In this document: positions 17,542-27,122 of the stretch, piece by piece
Numbering within the stretch: position 1 is the first letter of the stretch
Layout: every line of letters begins with the position of its first letter
Assembly: GCF_947179115.1 (NCBI RefSeq)
Contig: NZ_CAMXCI010000001.1
Coordinates: 558,001 to 622,000, forward strand
From: Commensalibacter papalotli
GTDB lineage: Bacteria; Pseudomonadota; Alphaproteobacteria; Acetobacterales; Acetobacteraceae
DNA: 64,000 nt
Reading direction: 5' to 3'
Notes under the pieces: model-generated
Told to the model about the DNA's origin: nothing
Databases searched by the model: none
The model's input: the letters and a program-made list of their open reading frames with translations, nothing else
Translations under genes and position numbers: made by a program

Positions 17542-18921
17542 CTAATCTTTTGAAGGGGTAGCATAAGGGTTTTTACTATCCCTGAACTGCAGTCGTATCG
17601 GTGTTCCTGGCATATCAAAAGTAGCCCTTAACCCATTAACCAAATATCTTTGATAATCCATAGGTATCTTTGACGTTCTTGTTCCAAATAAAACAAATGT
17701 TGGTGGACGAGCTTTAATCTGAGTAATATAACGTATTTTTAAACGACGGCCTTCAACCATAGGAGGACTGTGACGCGTAATCGCTTCTTCAAACCAACGA
17801 TTCAAAGCACCCGTTGGAACACGTTTATTCCATATTGCATATGCTCTACGTACGGCAGGCAACAGTTTATGGATACCTCTACCTGTCAAAGCCGAGAAAG
17901 AAACGACAGCAATCCCGTTCATTTGAGTCAATGAAATTTCAATACGATCTTTAATTGCCTGACGAACTGCTTCTCTATCTTCTAAAATATCCCATTTGTT
18001 CAAAGCAAGAACACAACAGCGCCCTTCTCTCTCAATCAAACGTGCAATTTGTAGATCTTGTTCATGCACACCCAGCTCTGCATCGATAACCAAAACCACT
18101 ACTTCAGCCATCTTTAATGCTTCCAAAGAAGCCGAGACGGACATTTTTTCTAGAGTTTCATCAATTCTAGCTTTACGGCGCAGCCCTGCTGTATCAACCA
18201 GCTCTACTTCACCCTCTTCATCTCTCAAAAAGACTGAAATAGAATCTCTCGTTAATCCTGCCTCTGGTCCAGTAATAACGCGCTGTTCACCTAACAACTG
18301 ATTAACCAAAGTAGATTTTCCAGCATTTGGACGCCCAACAATGGCCAATTTTAGAGGACGATCAACGTTTTCATTCTCAAAATCTTCGAACTCGTCATTT
18401 TCTTCTTCATTTGGCAAACAATCTAAGACTGCTTCTATAAGATCACCGATCCCATTACCATGCTCTGCAGAAACAGGATAAGGCTCTCCCAAACCAAAGC
18501 TATACATCTCTAATGCAGCAATATTACCCGCATTACCCTCAGCTTTATTTACTGCCAGAATAATATGCTTGCCTTGTTTTCTTAACCATTGCGCGAAATG
18601 CTCATCAACAGGATTAATACCTGAACGCGCATCAACACAGAAAATAACAACATCAGCAGATGCAACTGCACTTTCAGAGGATTGGCGCATCCGACCAAAT
18701 ACAGTTTGTGGATCGTCTTCTTCCCACCCCGCAGTATCCACCAAAGTTACATTGCGATATCGCAATTCAATATCAACCGATTTACGATCACGCGTAACAC
18801 CTGGTTGATCATTTACAATTGCGTATCGTCTGCCTGCCAAACGATTAAATAAAGTAGACTTTCCAACATTAGGACGTCCAGCAATTACAATCACAGGTAA
18901 AGATTTAGTGGATAATGCCAC
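17542..18921 (-). CDS. der: Ribosome-assembly GTPase Der (EngA)
   Basis: Der is an essential GTPase with two tandem G domains that acts in 50S subunit assembly. The 459-residue product has GRPNVGKSTLFNRL and DTAGWEEDDP in the first domain and GRPNAGKSTLVNQLLG, DTAGLRRK and NKWDILE in the second. The C-terminal KH-like domain contains PPTFVLFGTRTSKIP and YQRYLVNGLR. It lies 11 bases after bamB, the gene order shared by proteobacteria, and is the last gene of the unit. Confidence 0.97.
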   Translation of the reverse strand: MALSTKSLPVIVIAGRPNVGKSTLFNRLAGRRYAIVNDQPGVTRDRKSVDIELRYRNVTLVDTAGWEEDDPQTVFGRMRQSSESAVASADVVIFCVDARSGINPVDEHFAQWLRKQGKHIILAVNKAEGNAGNIAALEMYSFGLGEPYPVSAEHGNGIGDLIEAVLDCLPNEEENDEFEDFENENVDRPLKLAIVGRPNAGKSTLVNQLLGEQRVITGPEAGLTRDSISVFLRDEEGEVELVDTAGLRRKARIDETLEKMSVSASLEALKMAEVVVLVIDAELGVHEQDLQIARLIEREGRCCVLALNKWDILEDREAVRQAIKDRIEISLTQMNGIAVVSFSALTGRGIHKLLPAVRRAYAIWNKRVPTGALNRWFEEAITRHSPPMVEGRRLKIRYITQIKARPPTFVLFGTRTSKIPMDYQRYLVNGLRATFDMPGTPIRLQFRDSKNPYATPSKD

Positions 18922-18932
18922 GTATTTTATTC

Positions 18933-20312
18933 CTATCCAAAAGCAGTCAATTTGCCATTTTGTCCAAGGACCAGCAAATTCTCATTAACAATTACCGGGG
19001 CAAGCGCTGGCGTAATATCTGTTTTCACAACCTTTGTTACCTTCCCCGTTGCGGGATCAATGGTCACCAAACCATTATCCCCAAAATCACTGATACAAAT
19101 CAACTGACCACCACCCAATACGGGACCATACCAAGCAATAGGATCTTTTGATTTTTCTTCATTTTTAAAGCGTCGCAACTGAGTAACCCAACGTACTCTG
19201 CCTGTGACACGATCTAAACAAGCAAGTTGTTGATCCAATGATAACGCAAACAACCAATCTGATATAACAACCATTGCATTTTGACCAGCCGCTTCACGTT
19301 CCCATAATCTTCGACCTGAACGCACATCAATCGCAACTAATACAGAACCAACACTGATTGCATAAACCGTACCGTCAACAATGACTGGTAATGCACTAAT
19401 CGCAGAAAAATCTGTGTCTGAATCACGACCGCTGCGCCCCAAAGTCTCAGTCCAAATTTGTTCACCTGTTTCAGCACGTAAGGCAACCAAATCCCCTGTG
19501 CCAAACCCTGCAACAATAATTCCATCAAAATAAGCAGGCGCTGGTTGTCCAAACAATTTAGTTTGTACGCTGCCTGTTTGATAAGACCAAATTTGATTTC
19601 CTGTCTTGGAATCCAAACAAAAAAGACTGCCATCAATCGTGCCAAAATATACACGCTCATCAACAATCGTTGGTGCAGAGCGCCCTGGAGTACCAACGTC
19701 TATTCGCCAGACAACATTACCTGTATTGCGATCCACACGTAACGTTTGTGCCACACCATCAACAACATATAGCGCATCATCAGTGAGGCCTATACCACCA
19801 CCGAGATTACTAGATTTTGAACCTTTTTTATTAGGATTTAATTTCCATAAAACTTTTTTTGTTTTCCAATCAAAAGCTGTCACTTTTCCTACAGCATCAA
19901 CTGTGAAAAAACGTTCGCCATCAACGACTGGGGTTGTACTCACAATTCCTCTGCCTTTTGATCCTAAGGCCATAAACGCCAAAGGGCTTGGCTCTGAATT
20001 TCCAGAACCAATGCTGCAATCCCATCTTTTTCTCACTCCACCGATAGCACTATGAATAGAAGTGTGGCTTGGAACCCGTCCTTCTTGCATCCATTTTGAA
20101 TCGATAACAGGGGCGGGAATGGTAATAGGTGTATGATCGTCCTGATCCACCATTAATCCTGCACCAGAGCTGAATACATCTGCACGTTTACCAACCAAAA
20201 TAGGTTTGCTATTTTTATGCCCACAAGCAACCAGCGCCATGCTGCCTCCAGTGGCCAGTAATATCGAACGACGAGAAAAACCTTTATGCGTTGCAGGCAA
20301 AGATTTTGTCAT
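18933..20312 (-). CDS. bamB: Outer-membrane assembly lipoprotein BamB (PQQ-like beta-propeller)
   Basis: BamB is the beta-propeller scaffold lipoprotein of the Bam complex. The 459-residue protein has repeated PQQ-like blades, with W-K-L-N-P, W-R-I-D-V-G-T-P and W-S-Y-Q-T-G elements, each about 40 residues apart. Its signal is unusual: FSRRSILLATGG is a twin-arginine motif and is followed by a lipobox LVAC with the Cys at 30, so it may be a Tat-exported lipoprotein. It overlaps the upstream yfgM-like gene by four bases and precedes der by 11 bases. The propeller identification is firm and the Tat route is inference. Confidence 0.92.
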   Translation of the reverse strand: MTKSLPATHKGFSRRSILLATGGSMALVACGHKNSKPILVGKRADVFSSGAGLMVDQDDHTPITIPAPVIDSKWMQEGRVPSHTSIHSAIGGVRKRWDCSIGSGNSEPSPLAFMALGSKGRGIVSTTPVVDGERFFTVDAVGKVTAFDWKTKKVLWKLNPNKKGSKSSNLGGGIGLTDDALYVVDGVAQTLRVDRNTGNVVWRIDVGTPGRSAPTIVDERVYFGTIDGSLFCLDSKTGNQIWSYQTGSVQTKLFGQPAPAYFDGIIVAGFGTGDLVALRAETGEQIWTETLGRSGRDSDTDFSAISALPVIVDGTVYAISVGSVLVAIDVRSGRRLWEREAAGQNAMVVISDWLFALSLDQQLACLDRVTGRVRWVTQLRRFKNEEKSKDPIAWYGPVLGGGQLICISDFGDNGLVTIDPATGKVTKVVKTDITPALAPVIVNENLLVLGQNGKLTAFG

Positions 20313-21013
20313 GGGTTACCCTTTTTATTAACGGTTTTATTATGAGCAATAATTTGTAACATTACACTGGCACGTTGACGTAATCCTGGTGAGGTATTCA
20401 TATCTATTGATAATTGACCAAAAATTTGGCGTGCCTCAATCAACTTTCCTGTCCGTAAATTTAATAATGCTTCGGATTCTTTGAGCAATCCATACCAAGG
20501 CGTTTGCTGTCCAAGCAATTCATTTATACGAGTACGAAGATCCGCAGGAGACGCGTTATCAAGATGATGTTGTATCCACAACAAACCTGCCAAAGAACGA
20601 AAAGCTGAAGATGCCGTTTGATCAGCCCTCAAAGTTTCCCAAATAACAGAGGCCTCTTTAATTTTACCTTGATCAGCAAGCAAGCCTGCCCGCTCCAATT
20701 GAGACAATGCACGTATTGATTGAGGTGAATGATCCGATAATGTTTTTAATTGTTTAATTGCTGCATTTTTAGCATCAACTGGAACTGTTTGACCTTCCAT
20801 CATTGGAATAACAGGCTGCATCGTATTAAAATAAGAAAAGGAAGCCGCTTGTATAGCTTTATGATGTTGCCAGCTTTTATATTGCCATATCCCCAACGCC
20901 ACAAGAGCAACAACAATTAGTACAACTACAAAAACAACATAACGGCGTGCTGCATTTTTTATTGTCTCTGCGCGCATATCTGCGTCAATCTCTTTTAATA
21001 GGTCCTCAGACAC
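20309..21013 (-). CDS. YfgM-like TPR membrane protein
   Basis: The 234-residue protein has one N-terminal membrane helix (about residues 24-45, VVFVVVLIVVALVALGIWQY) and a periplasmic helical part matching the tetratricopeptide-repeat-like domain of YfgM. Family members associate with the SecYEG translocon and with the chaperone PpiD. It is the first gene of the yfgM-bamB-der set with a four-base overlap to bamB, as in many proteobacteria, which supports the call more than any single motif does. Confidence 0.85.
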   Translation of the reverse strand: MSEDLLKEIDADMRAETIKNAARRYVVFVVVLIVVALVALGIWQYKSWQHHKAIQAASFSYFNTMQPVIPMMEGQTVPVDAKNAAIKQLKTLSDHSPQSIRALSQLERAGLLADQGKIKEASVIWETLRADQTASSAFRSLAGLLWIQHHLDNASPADLRTRINELLGQQTPWYGLLKESEALLNLRTGKLIEARQIFGQLSIDMNTSPGLRQRASVMLQIIAHNKTVNKKGNP

Positions 21014-21091
21014 CTACTCGTACTCCCTTTTCTCATCACAGAATGCCTGCCTTTATCTTTGCCTATAAAGCAGCTTAAACATCTACATAAC

Positions 21092-21466
21092 CTATTTTTT
21101 AGGTTTTGCCCCTAATTTTTTTCCACCTGCTTTTAATTCAGTCTGTATTTTAGTTAAGTTCGCTGTAATACGATTACGTACATCTGTTGTTGTTTTTTTA
21201 TAAGGTTCCATATCCGCAGCAGCTTTTTGACTTATAGCTGTTTGTTTTGCATGTGCAGCCTTTGCAACGCAAGCATAATATGCACGTGAAGCTTTATCAT
21301 AAGCTGTATAATGTTCAACACTGCTGTTATAATTGGTTACATTGGATACATTGATGGTTGGTGCTTTGGGTTCGTGACCACAACTTGCTGCCCAATCCTG
21401 AGCAAACGCAGAACCACCCATAATCAACCCTAAACCAACAATTCCTGCTTGTAATACTATTTTCAT
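21092..21466 (-). CDS. Small secreted protein, function unknown
   Basis: I do not recognise a named family. The 124-residue product has a signal peptide ending in SAFAQDW. The mature part contains two Cys (in WAASCGHEPK and YYACVAKAA), which could form a disulphide, then an Ala/Lys-rich helical segment and a basic C-terminus ending AGGKKLGAKPKK. It stands alone between yfgM and the dihydroorotase gene, with a short gap on each side. Confidence 0.6.
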   Translation of the reverse strand: MKIVLQAGIVGLGLIMGGSAFAQDWAASCGHEPKAPTINVSNVTNYNSSVEHYTAYDKASRAYYACVAKAAHAKQTAISQKAAADMEPYKKTTTDVRNRITANLTKIQTELKAGGKKLGAKPKK

Positions 21467-21524
21467 CTCTATAATCCTAAAATCAATTTACGTATTTATA
21501 AATAACTCAAATTAAACAATTATT

Positions 21525-22844
21525 CTATGGTAAAAAATTAACCAGTTCGCCTTTTGGTCTACCCAACATTTCATCATTTTGCATAACAACACGCCCTTTG
21601 ACAATTGTTACCATCGGCCATCCCTTAACTTCTACTTGATCATAAGGGGTCCATCCTGCTGGAGATACAATCCAGTCATTGGTAATAATGCGTTTCTTTT
21701 GCATATCTACTAGCGTAAAATCTGCATCGTAACCCACTTGGATACGCCCTTTAGAAGGCATCCCATAAATTCGTGCTGGATTAGCCGACATTACATCAAC
21801 TAAACGACTTAAAGATAATCGCCCCTCATTTACATGATTTAACATCAACGGCACAATTGTTTGAACCCCTAACATTCCAGAAGGACAACATAACCAAGGT
21901 TGTGCTTTCAAACTAGGATCATGAGGCGCATGATCCGATGAAACCACATCAACAACTCCGTTACGCACAGCTTCCCAACAAGCATCATAATGACGTTTGT
22001 CACGAATAGGTGGATTCATTACCGCAAAGCCTTTTAACCGCTCATAACATTCTGGGGCAATTTGCGTTAAATGATTAGCCAATACTTCAACGGTGGCAAT
22101 GTCTTTATGATCAACCAACCACTCCATTTCTTCTTGAGTAGTGGTATGGAGAATGTGTGCTGGACGACCTGTTTTACGTGCAAGAGCAATAATACGACGT
22201 GTTCCTAGAAACGCAGTTTCTTCATCGCGCCATTTACTATGATTTTCATAAGGCATTCCTTCACAAAAAAGTTTTTTTCTTTCTTGCAGGCGATACTCAT
22301 CTTCGGCATGATAGCAAACACGACGATGCCCATGCAACATAACTTGTTCCAGGCTTGCATCATCCTCTACCATTAATGAACCTGTTGAAGAACCAGCATA
22401 AACTTTAATGCCGCATACACCCTTTTGAGATTCTAAACTCGCTAAATCTTTAGTGTTTTCACGGGTTGCACCAATATAAAACCCAAAGTTGATCCAGCTG
22501 GTTTCAGAAGCACGCTTTTGCTTCCATTGCACTGTTTCCAAATCAGCCGTAGCCGGATTGGTATTTGGCATATCAAAAACCGTAGTTAATCCACCCAAAG
22601 CCGCAGCCTTAGTTCCAGTTTCAATTGTTTCAACCAGAGCATTTCCCGGTTCTCGAAAATGGACATGACAATCCATTAATCCTGGCAATACATGCAATCC
22701 TTGGGCGTCAAGAATTTGTTCTGCCTCATCGCTTATCTCAACAGTCAAAGAAATAATACGGCCATTTTTAATACCAATATTCGTTTTTTCCTCACCCCAA
22801 GGAAAAACACAAACGCCATTTTTTAATATTAAATCGTAATGCAT
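21525..22844 (-). CDS. pyrC: Dihydroorotase (class I)
   Basis: The enzyme cyclises carbamoyl-aspartate to dihydroorotate in pyrimidine synthesis. The 439-residue amidohydrolase has the metal motif DCHVHFREPG with His60 and His62, DMPNTNP, the KVYAGSSTGSL segment that supplies the bridging-Lys region, HAEDE and SSDHAPHDP. The C-terminal composite domain ends with the usual GxPxGxxxN-like tail. It is 20 bases after the asnB-like gene and may be cotranscribed with it. Allantoinase shares these motifs, but the substrate loop KVYAG and the lack of purine-degradation neighbours favour dihydroorotase. Confidence 0.87.
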   Translation of the reverse strand: MHYDLILKNGVCVFPWGEEKTNIGIKNGRIISLTVEISDEAEQILDAQGLHVLPGLMDCHVHFREPGNALVETIETGTKAAALGGLTTVFDMPNTNPATADLETVQWKQKRASETSWINFGFYIGATRENTKDLASLESQKGVCGIKVYAGSSTGSLMVEDDASLEQVMLHGHRRVCYHAEDEYRLQERKKLFCEGMPYENHSKWRDEETAFLGTRRIIALARKTGRPAHILHTTTQEEMEWLVDHKDIATVEVLANHLTQIAPECYERLKGFAVMNPPIRDKRHYDACWEAVRNGVVDVVSSDHAPHDPSLKAQPWLCCPSGMLGVQTIVPLMLNHVNEGRLSLSRLVDVMSANPARIYGMPSKGRIQVGYDADFTLVDMQKKRIITNDWIVSPAGWTPYDQVEVKGWPMVTIVKGRVVMQNDEMLGRPKGELVNFLP

Positions 22845-22864
22845 CGTTTCACTTTACTTTTCTT

Positions 22865-24640
22865 CTAAGCTGCCAAAATATCAGTTACGGAACCGTTTGG
22901 AGATTTCCCCACAATATGTATTTGATGCCACAAAGCATAAAACAATAAATTCCATGCCATATAGCGCTCTTTTCGACCAGAGGCTTTCTCAAATAATTTT
23001 GCTATTTTATCAGAAAAAGCAATTTCTTGTATCCCTATTTGTTTAGAAACTAATGGTGCCAAAATCAATGCTTGTTGTTCAATCCACAAACCAATGGGAA
23101 CACTAAAACCTAATTTCGCTGTGAAAGGTCTGGATTCAGGAAAATTTTGTTCTAACCACTTGCGTAAAATCCACTTTCCCTGCCTATTTTGAACTTTTAA
23201 CGAATCAGACAGATTAAATGCAAATGCAGTTATTTGTTTATCTAAGAAAGGAACACGACCTTCTATTCCATGTGCCATTAAACATCGATCAAGTTTGATT
23301 AACAAATCATTCGGCAACCAGGTCTCTATATCAATTTTTTGTGCTTTAGTTAGGCGTGACAGGCCAGAAAAATCATATTGATTTTCAAACGCTATGATTT
23401 CATCCCGCCATGAAGTAAGATCAACGTTCAAATAATCTGTCTGATCAAAAACACCCTTACGATACATCTTCCTGCCACCTTTCCACCAAGGCTGGCTGGC
23501 TTTACGGTAACGACCATACCCAGCAAAAAGCTCATCACCACCCTCACCTGATAAAATAACCGTCACATTCTTACTGGCTTCTTTGGCTAAAAACCAAGTA
23601 GGGATGATTGCATAATCCGCTACTGGATCATCCATACAGCCCACGATCTGAGGTAAATGTTGCCACACTTGTTGTTGGGTAATGGAATAAATATGATGCT
23701 CTGCCCCAACTTGTTTTGCTAAAAACGCTGCCTGGTCCGTTTCATCTGCAACATACCCTTGATGCGTATCCGTTTCAAAACGCGCCGTCCATGCTTTTAC
23801 CCGTTTTTCTTGGCCTAAACGTTGCATCATTTTTAAAATAATTGAACTATCGATACCACTAGATAGAAACAGACCAAAAGGCACATCAGAGCGTTCATGA
23901 ATGCGCACTGTATCTTCAAGAATTTGATCAAGTTGCTTCAAAGCAAGATTTACATCAAAAATTTCTTGAGTTTGGTTTTTAAAGACTTCTATACGATCCT
24001 TCCTGAGGATCGTGCCATCTTTAATGACCAGCGTTTCTCCGGGTAATAAGCGATGAATATTCTCAAAAATCGTCTCTTGCCCTGGCACAAACTGAAGTTG
24101 TAATAAAGCCGCCAATCCTTGTTGGCGAAGTAAAGGTTGAACAAAACCAGCTTTGATCAAAGCTTGTGCTTCAGAAGCAAAAACAATCCCTTGTTCAACA
24201 CAAGCATAATATAAAGGTTTAACTCCAAATGGATCACGACTTAAAATAACTGTGTATTCATCCATATCAACCAATGCAATCCCGTACATGCCTCGCAATT
24301 TTTCTGGAAATTTTTCTTTGAATTGCTGCCATAATGGGATTATTCCCTCGCAATCACTGCCTGTTTGAAAAGGATAATCTGAAAAACTATGACGAAGCTC
24401 TAGATCATTATAAATTTCACCATTAGCAACCACAAACTGTTTATCTTGAAAGGATAAAGGTTGTTTCCCACCCTCAAGATCAATAATAGAAAGACGCGTA
24501 TGAATTAAAACAGCATGTTGCCCCACCCATTCTCCATTTCCATTTGGACCACGGTGGACAAGAGCCTCTTTTAATAATTTTTTTTGTTCATCAGAAACTG
24601 AACATCCTGGTTTAAGGGCAATTCCTGCCAGACCACACAT
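22865..24640 (-). CDS. asnB: Asparagine synthase-type glutamine amidotransferase
   Basis: The 591-residue protein has an N-terminal glutaminase domain starting MCGLAGIAL, so Cys2 is the nucleophile after Met removal, followed by the LVHRGPNGNGEW and SRDPFGVKPLYY blocks. The synthetase domain contains the pyrophosphate loop FLSSGIDSSI and LSGEGGDELFAGYGRYR. This is the glutamine-hydrolysing asparagine synthetase family. The gene overlaps by one base with a glycosyltransferase and lies in a polysaccharide group, where related proteins amidate sugar acids, so the substrate may be a surface glycan rather than free aspartate. Both readings are inference. Confidence 0.85.
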   Translation of the reverse strand: MCGLAGIALKPGCSVSDEQKKLLKEALVHRGPNGNGEWVGQHAVLIHTRLSIIDLEGGKQPLSFQDKQFVVANGEIYNDLELRHSFSDYPFQTGSDCEGIIPLWQQFKEKFPEKLRGMYGIALVDMDEYTVILSRDPFGVKPLYYACVEQGIVFASEAQALIKAGFVQPLLRQQGLAALLQLQFVPGQETIFENIHRLLPGETLVIKDGTILRKDRIEVFKNQTQEIFDVNLALKQLDQILEDTVRIHERSDVPFGLFLSSGIDSSIILKMMQRLGQEKRVKAWTARFETDTHQGYVADETDQAAFLAKQVGAEHHIYSITQQQVWQHLPQIVGCMDDPVADYAIIPTWFLAKEASKNVTVILSGEGGDELFAGYGRYRKASQPWWKGGRKMYRKGVFDQTDYLNVDLTSWRDEIIAFENQYDFSGLSRLTKAQKIDIETWLPNDLLIKLDRCLMAHGIEGRVPFLDKQITAFAFNLSDSLKVQNRQGKWILRKWLEQNFPESRPFTAKLGFSVPIGLWIEQQALILAPLVSKQIGIQEIAFSDKIAKLFEKASGRKERYMAWNLLFYALWHQIHIVGKSPNGSVTDILAA

Positions 24641-25671
24641 TACACTTTTTCAACTTTACTCAAGAAGTCATACCATTGTTGCAATACTGTTTCTTTACTA
24701 AATTCTGTTTCGAATTTTTTCCTACCTGCTTTTGCTATTTTACTTGAAAAGTCAGCACTATCCAACAGTTTTTGTATTGATTGAGCAAGTAATTTTTCAT
24801 CCTCCAAAGGAGATAACAACCCATTCTCACCATCAGTAATTAACTCTAATGGACCTTGAGATGCCAAGGCAGCCACTGGTTTTGTTGCTGCAAATGCTTC
24901 TAGTACAATATTTCCCAACGGTTCATGACGTGAGGAACAAACAAACACGTCACAGGCCCCTAATAGCTGAGAAATATCTTCTACCCATCCTGGCATATGC
25001 ACACGGTCTGAAACATTTAATGTTTCTGTTAATTGCTCAAGATGAGCACGCTCTTCCCCTTCACCAGCAATGAATAAGTGTGCATCTTTAAGAAAAGGCA
25101 TAGCCTTAATTAAGGTATCAAATCCTTTATTGGTATGTAAACGCCCCAACGCAAGCAAGAAAGGCGCTGTTTGAGGAATAAAATTAGGACGTTTTGGAAC
25201 GACATTAGGAAAATCTCTAGCAAAATTAGGTACATAATGTGCCCGATCCTTTGGCCAACCTTGTTCAATTAACCATTTAACAATCCCTTTGGTATTCCCG
25301 ACCAAATGGTCACAATTTTTGTAATATTTCAAATCGTAAAACCCACCTAATCGCCCCACAGAAACCCAATCACCTACTGGCATGAAATAAGCTGCCCTGT
25401 TCATCCAAGCCACTGATACCCTCGGAGAAAATTCAGTTAAATATTGTTTTAATTTACGCTTAGTCCTAAAATCCATTTTGCTACCAAAAGAGAGCTCTCT
25501 TGGGCATAATCCAGCGTTTCTTAATAATTCGAACCGATTTTGATTTTGACGAATAATAGGTAAAACATTCAATCCTTGTTCATATTGAGCGGCACAAAGT
25601 CGTTCATAAAATAACTCTGCCCCCCCATTAACTGCACCCGCCATTACATGAGCAATACGTAATTTATCCAT
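24640..25671 (-). CDS. GT4-family glycosyltransferase
   Basis: A 343-residue cytoplasmic transferase with GT-B fold. The N-terminus IAHVMAGAVNGGAELFYERL is the GT4 acceptor-side loop. The donor side has FLLALGRLHTNKGFDTLI, IAGEGEERAHLEQL, DVFVCSSRHEPLGNIVLEAFA (the EX7E motif) and DGENGLLSPLED. It is the second gene of a three-gene group (GT9, GT4, asnB) likely to work on lipopolysaccharide or capsule. The sugar and acceptor cannot be read from sequence. Confidence 0.87.
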   Translation of the reverse strand: MDKLRIAHVMAGAVNGGAELFYERLCAAQYEQGLNVLPIIRQNQNRFELLRNAGLCPRELSFGSKMDFRTKRKLKQYLTEFSPRVSVAWMNRAAYFMPVGDWVSVGRLGGFYDLKYYKNCDHLVGNTKGIVKWLIEQGWPKDRAHYVPNFARDFPNVVPKRPNFIPQTAPFLLALGRLHTNKGFDTLIKAMPFLKDAHLFIAGEGEERAHLEQLTETLNVSDRVHMPGWVEDISQLLGACDVFVCSSRHEPLGNIVLEAFAATKPVAALASQGPLELITDGENGLLSPLEDEKLLAQSIQKLLDSADFSSKIAKAGRKKFETEFSKETVLQQWYDFLSKVEKV

Positions 25672-25701
25672 TTATTCAATCCAATTCAAAATCTATATAT
25701 A

Positions 25702-26631
25702 TTAATGAATAATTGTATTTTGTTGTTCTAACATTTTTTTCAATACTTCAAAAACCCTATCAACAGATAAATTATCCATTGATGCTTTACCTTCTTCACC
25801 CTCAGCCACAACAGCCTGTGAATTAAGCCCTGCTGGGGCATATTCTGAAACTTGGCTTGGACCAAACAATCCTAAGACAGGAATTTGACAAGCAGCTGCT
25901 AAATGCATCAATCCTGAATCATTACCAACAAATGCTTTACATCGCAAAAACATTGATGCAACCTGAGATAATGTAAAATCACCCCCCACGTTAATAATCG
26001 GCAAACCCTCATTTAATAACGGTTTAGCCATTTCATATTCTTGTAAACCTGGCCCGTAAAAAACTGCAAATTGGCTTTTTGGAAACTCTACTAATATTTT
26101 TTTTGCCAAGACTATAAAGCGGTCAATACTCCAAACTTTACCTGCCCAATTTGCTGTTGGTGCTAATGCTATATAATGATTATCAGACAAATACTGTTTG
26201 GCAAGATCAATATCTTGTTCTCCTGTCCACATCATGGGCAACGGTGCAGGCTGTAAATTAAAAGATTTTGCCAAATACTCTATTTTTCTTTCTTTGATAC
26301 GCCCACCACGGATAATCTTACGGTTTTTAGCCCACAAAGCATAGCTGATACCCGATCCCCTAAGGTCTACAACCATGTCCCAGTGACATAAAAAACATTG
26401 TTTCCATAATTTAAACCAATGCATATCATAGCGTTGTTTTTCCATAATAATCGTTTTTTTGCGTCTAGGCATTCTCTCAAACACCCCCGCAGCGACTGGG
26501 CCACAAGCAATGGTAAAGTCAGCATTAGGATAAGTTTGTATTAAATAGTTTAATATCCCAGTAGAGATGACGGCATCTCCCAATCGGGTTGAAGTAATAA
26601 ACAAAATATTTTTTATTGTAGATGATTGCAT
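25702..26631 (-). CDS. GT9 glycosyltransferase (heptosyltransferase family)
   Basis: The 309-residue protein has the ADP-heptose:LPS transferase fold: ILFITSTRLGDAVISTGIL at the N-terminus, a central IALAPTANWAGKVWSIDRF segment, and the donor-binding FVGNDSGLMHLAAACQIPVLGLFGPS motif. WaaF/WaaC-like members add heptose to LPS inner core; other GT9 proteins use different sugars. It starts the minus-strand polysaccharide group and is divergent from hisI across about 70 bases. Confidence 0.87.
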   Translation of the reverse strand: MQSSTIKNILFITSTRLGDAVISTGILNYLIQTYPNADFTIACGPVAAGVFERMPRRKKTIIMEKQRYDMHWFKLWKQCFLCHWDMVVDLRGSGISYALWAKNRKIIRGGRIKERKIEYLAKSFNLQPAPLPMMWTGEQDIDLAKQYLSDNHYIALAPTANWAGKVWSIDRFIVLAKKILVEFPKSQFAVFYGPGLQEYEMAKPLLNEGLPIINVGGDFTLSQVASMFLRCKAFVGNDSGLMHLAAACQIPVLGLFGPSQVSEYAPAGLNSQAVVAEGEEGKASMDNLSVDRVFEVLKKMLEQQNTIIH

Positions 26632-26703
26632 ATCATACTTATACTGGGCAAAATAATATCTACAAAGAATATTATTTTATCTCGCTTTAAAGGTCTATAC
26701 AGA

Positions 26704-27102
26704 ATGACAGATTCATCCATTAATTCTTTTTTATCCATGATGAAATTTAATTCAGACGGGTTAATTGCTGCAATTGCTCAGCAACATGATACAGGCGAAG
26801 TATTAATGATGGCTTGGATGAATAAAGAATCGATTATAGAAACCCTTGAAAAACAACAAGTTTGTTATTATTCTCGCAGCCGCCAAAAATTATGGCGCAA
26901 AGGTGAAACTTCTGGACAAGTTCAAATGCTGGTTGAAATGCGCCTTGATTGTGATGGAGATACACTTTTATTATTGGTTGATCAAAAAGGAGTAGCTTGT
27001 CATACAGGAAGACGCAATTGTTTCTTTCATGCTTATCGTCATGGAGAAATTGTTGAGGTTAGCAAGCCATTAATGGATCCAAATCAACTTTACCATCAAT
27101 AA
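26704..27102 (+). CDS. hisI: Phosphoribosyl-AMP cyclohydrolase
   Basis: HisI opens the adenine ring of phosphoribosyl-AMP in histidine synthesis. The ATG at 26704 gives 132 residues; an upstream ATG in the same frame at 26626 would add 26 residues with no family match and would run into the divergent GT9 gene. Signatures are MMAWMNKESI, YYSRSRQKLWRKGETSGQ, the metal ligands in RLDCDGDTLLL, and GVACHTGRRNCFF. The separate phosphoribosyl-ATP pyrophosphatase is not fused, as is usual in alphaproteobacteria. It lies 20 bases before lpxB. Confidence 0.96.
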   Translation: MTDSSINSFLSMMKFNSDGLIAAIAQQHDTGEVLMMAWMNKESIIETLEKQQVCYYSRSRQKLWRKGETSGQVQMLVEMRLDCDGDTLLLLVDQKGVACHTGRRNCFFHAYRHGEIVEVSKPLMDPNQLYHQ

Positions 27103-27122
27103 TTATCAATAAGAGCAACATT

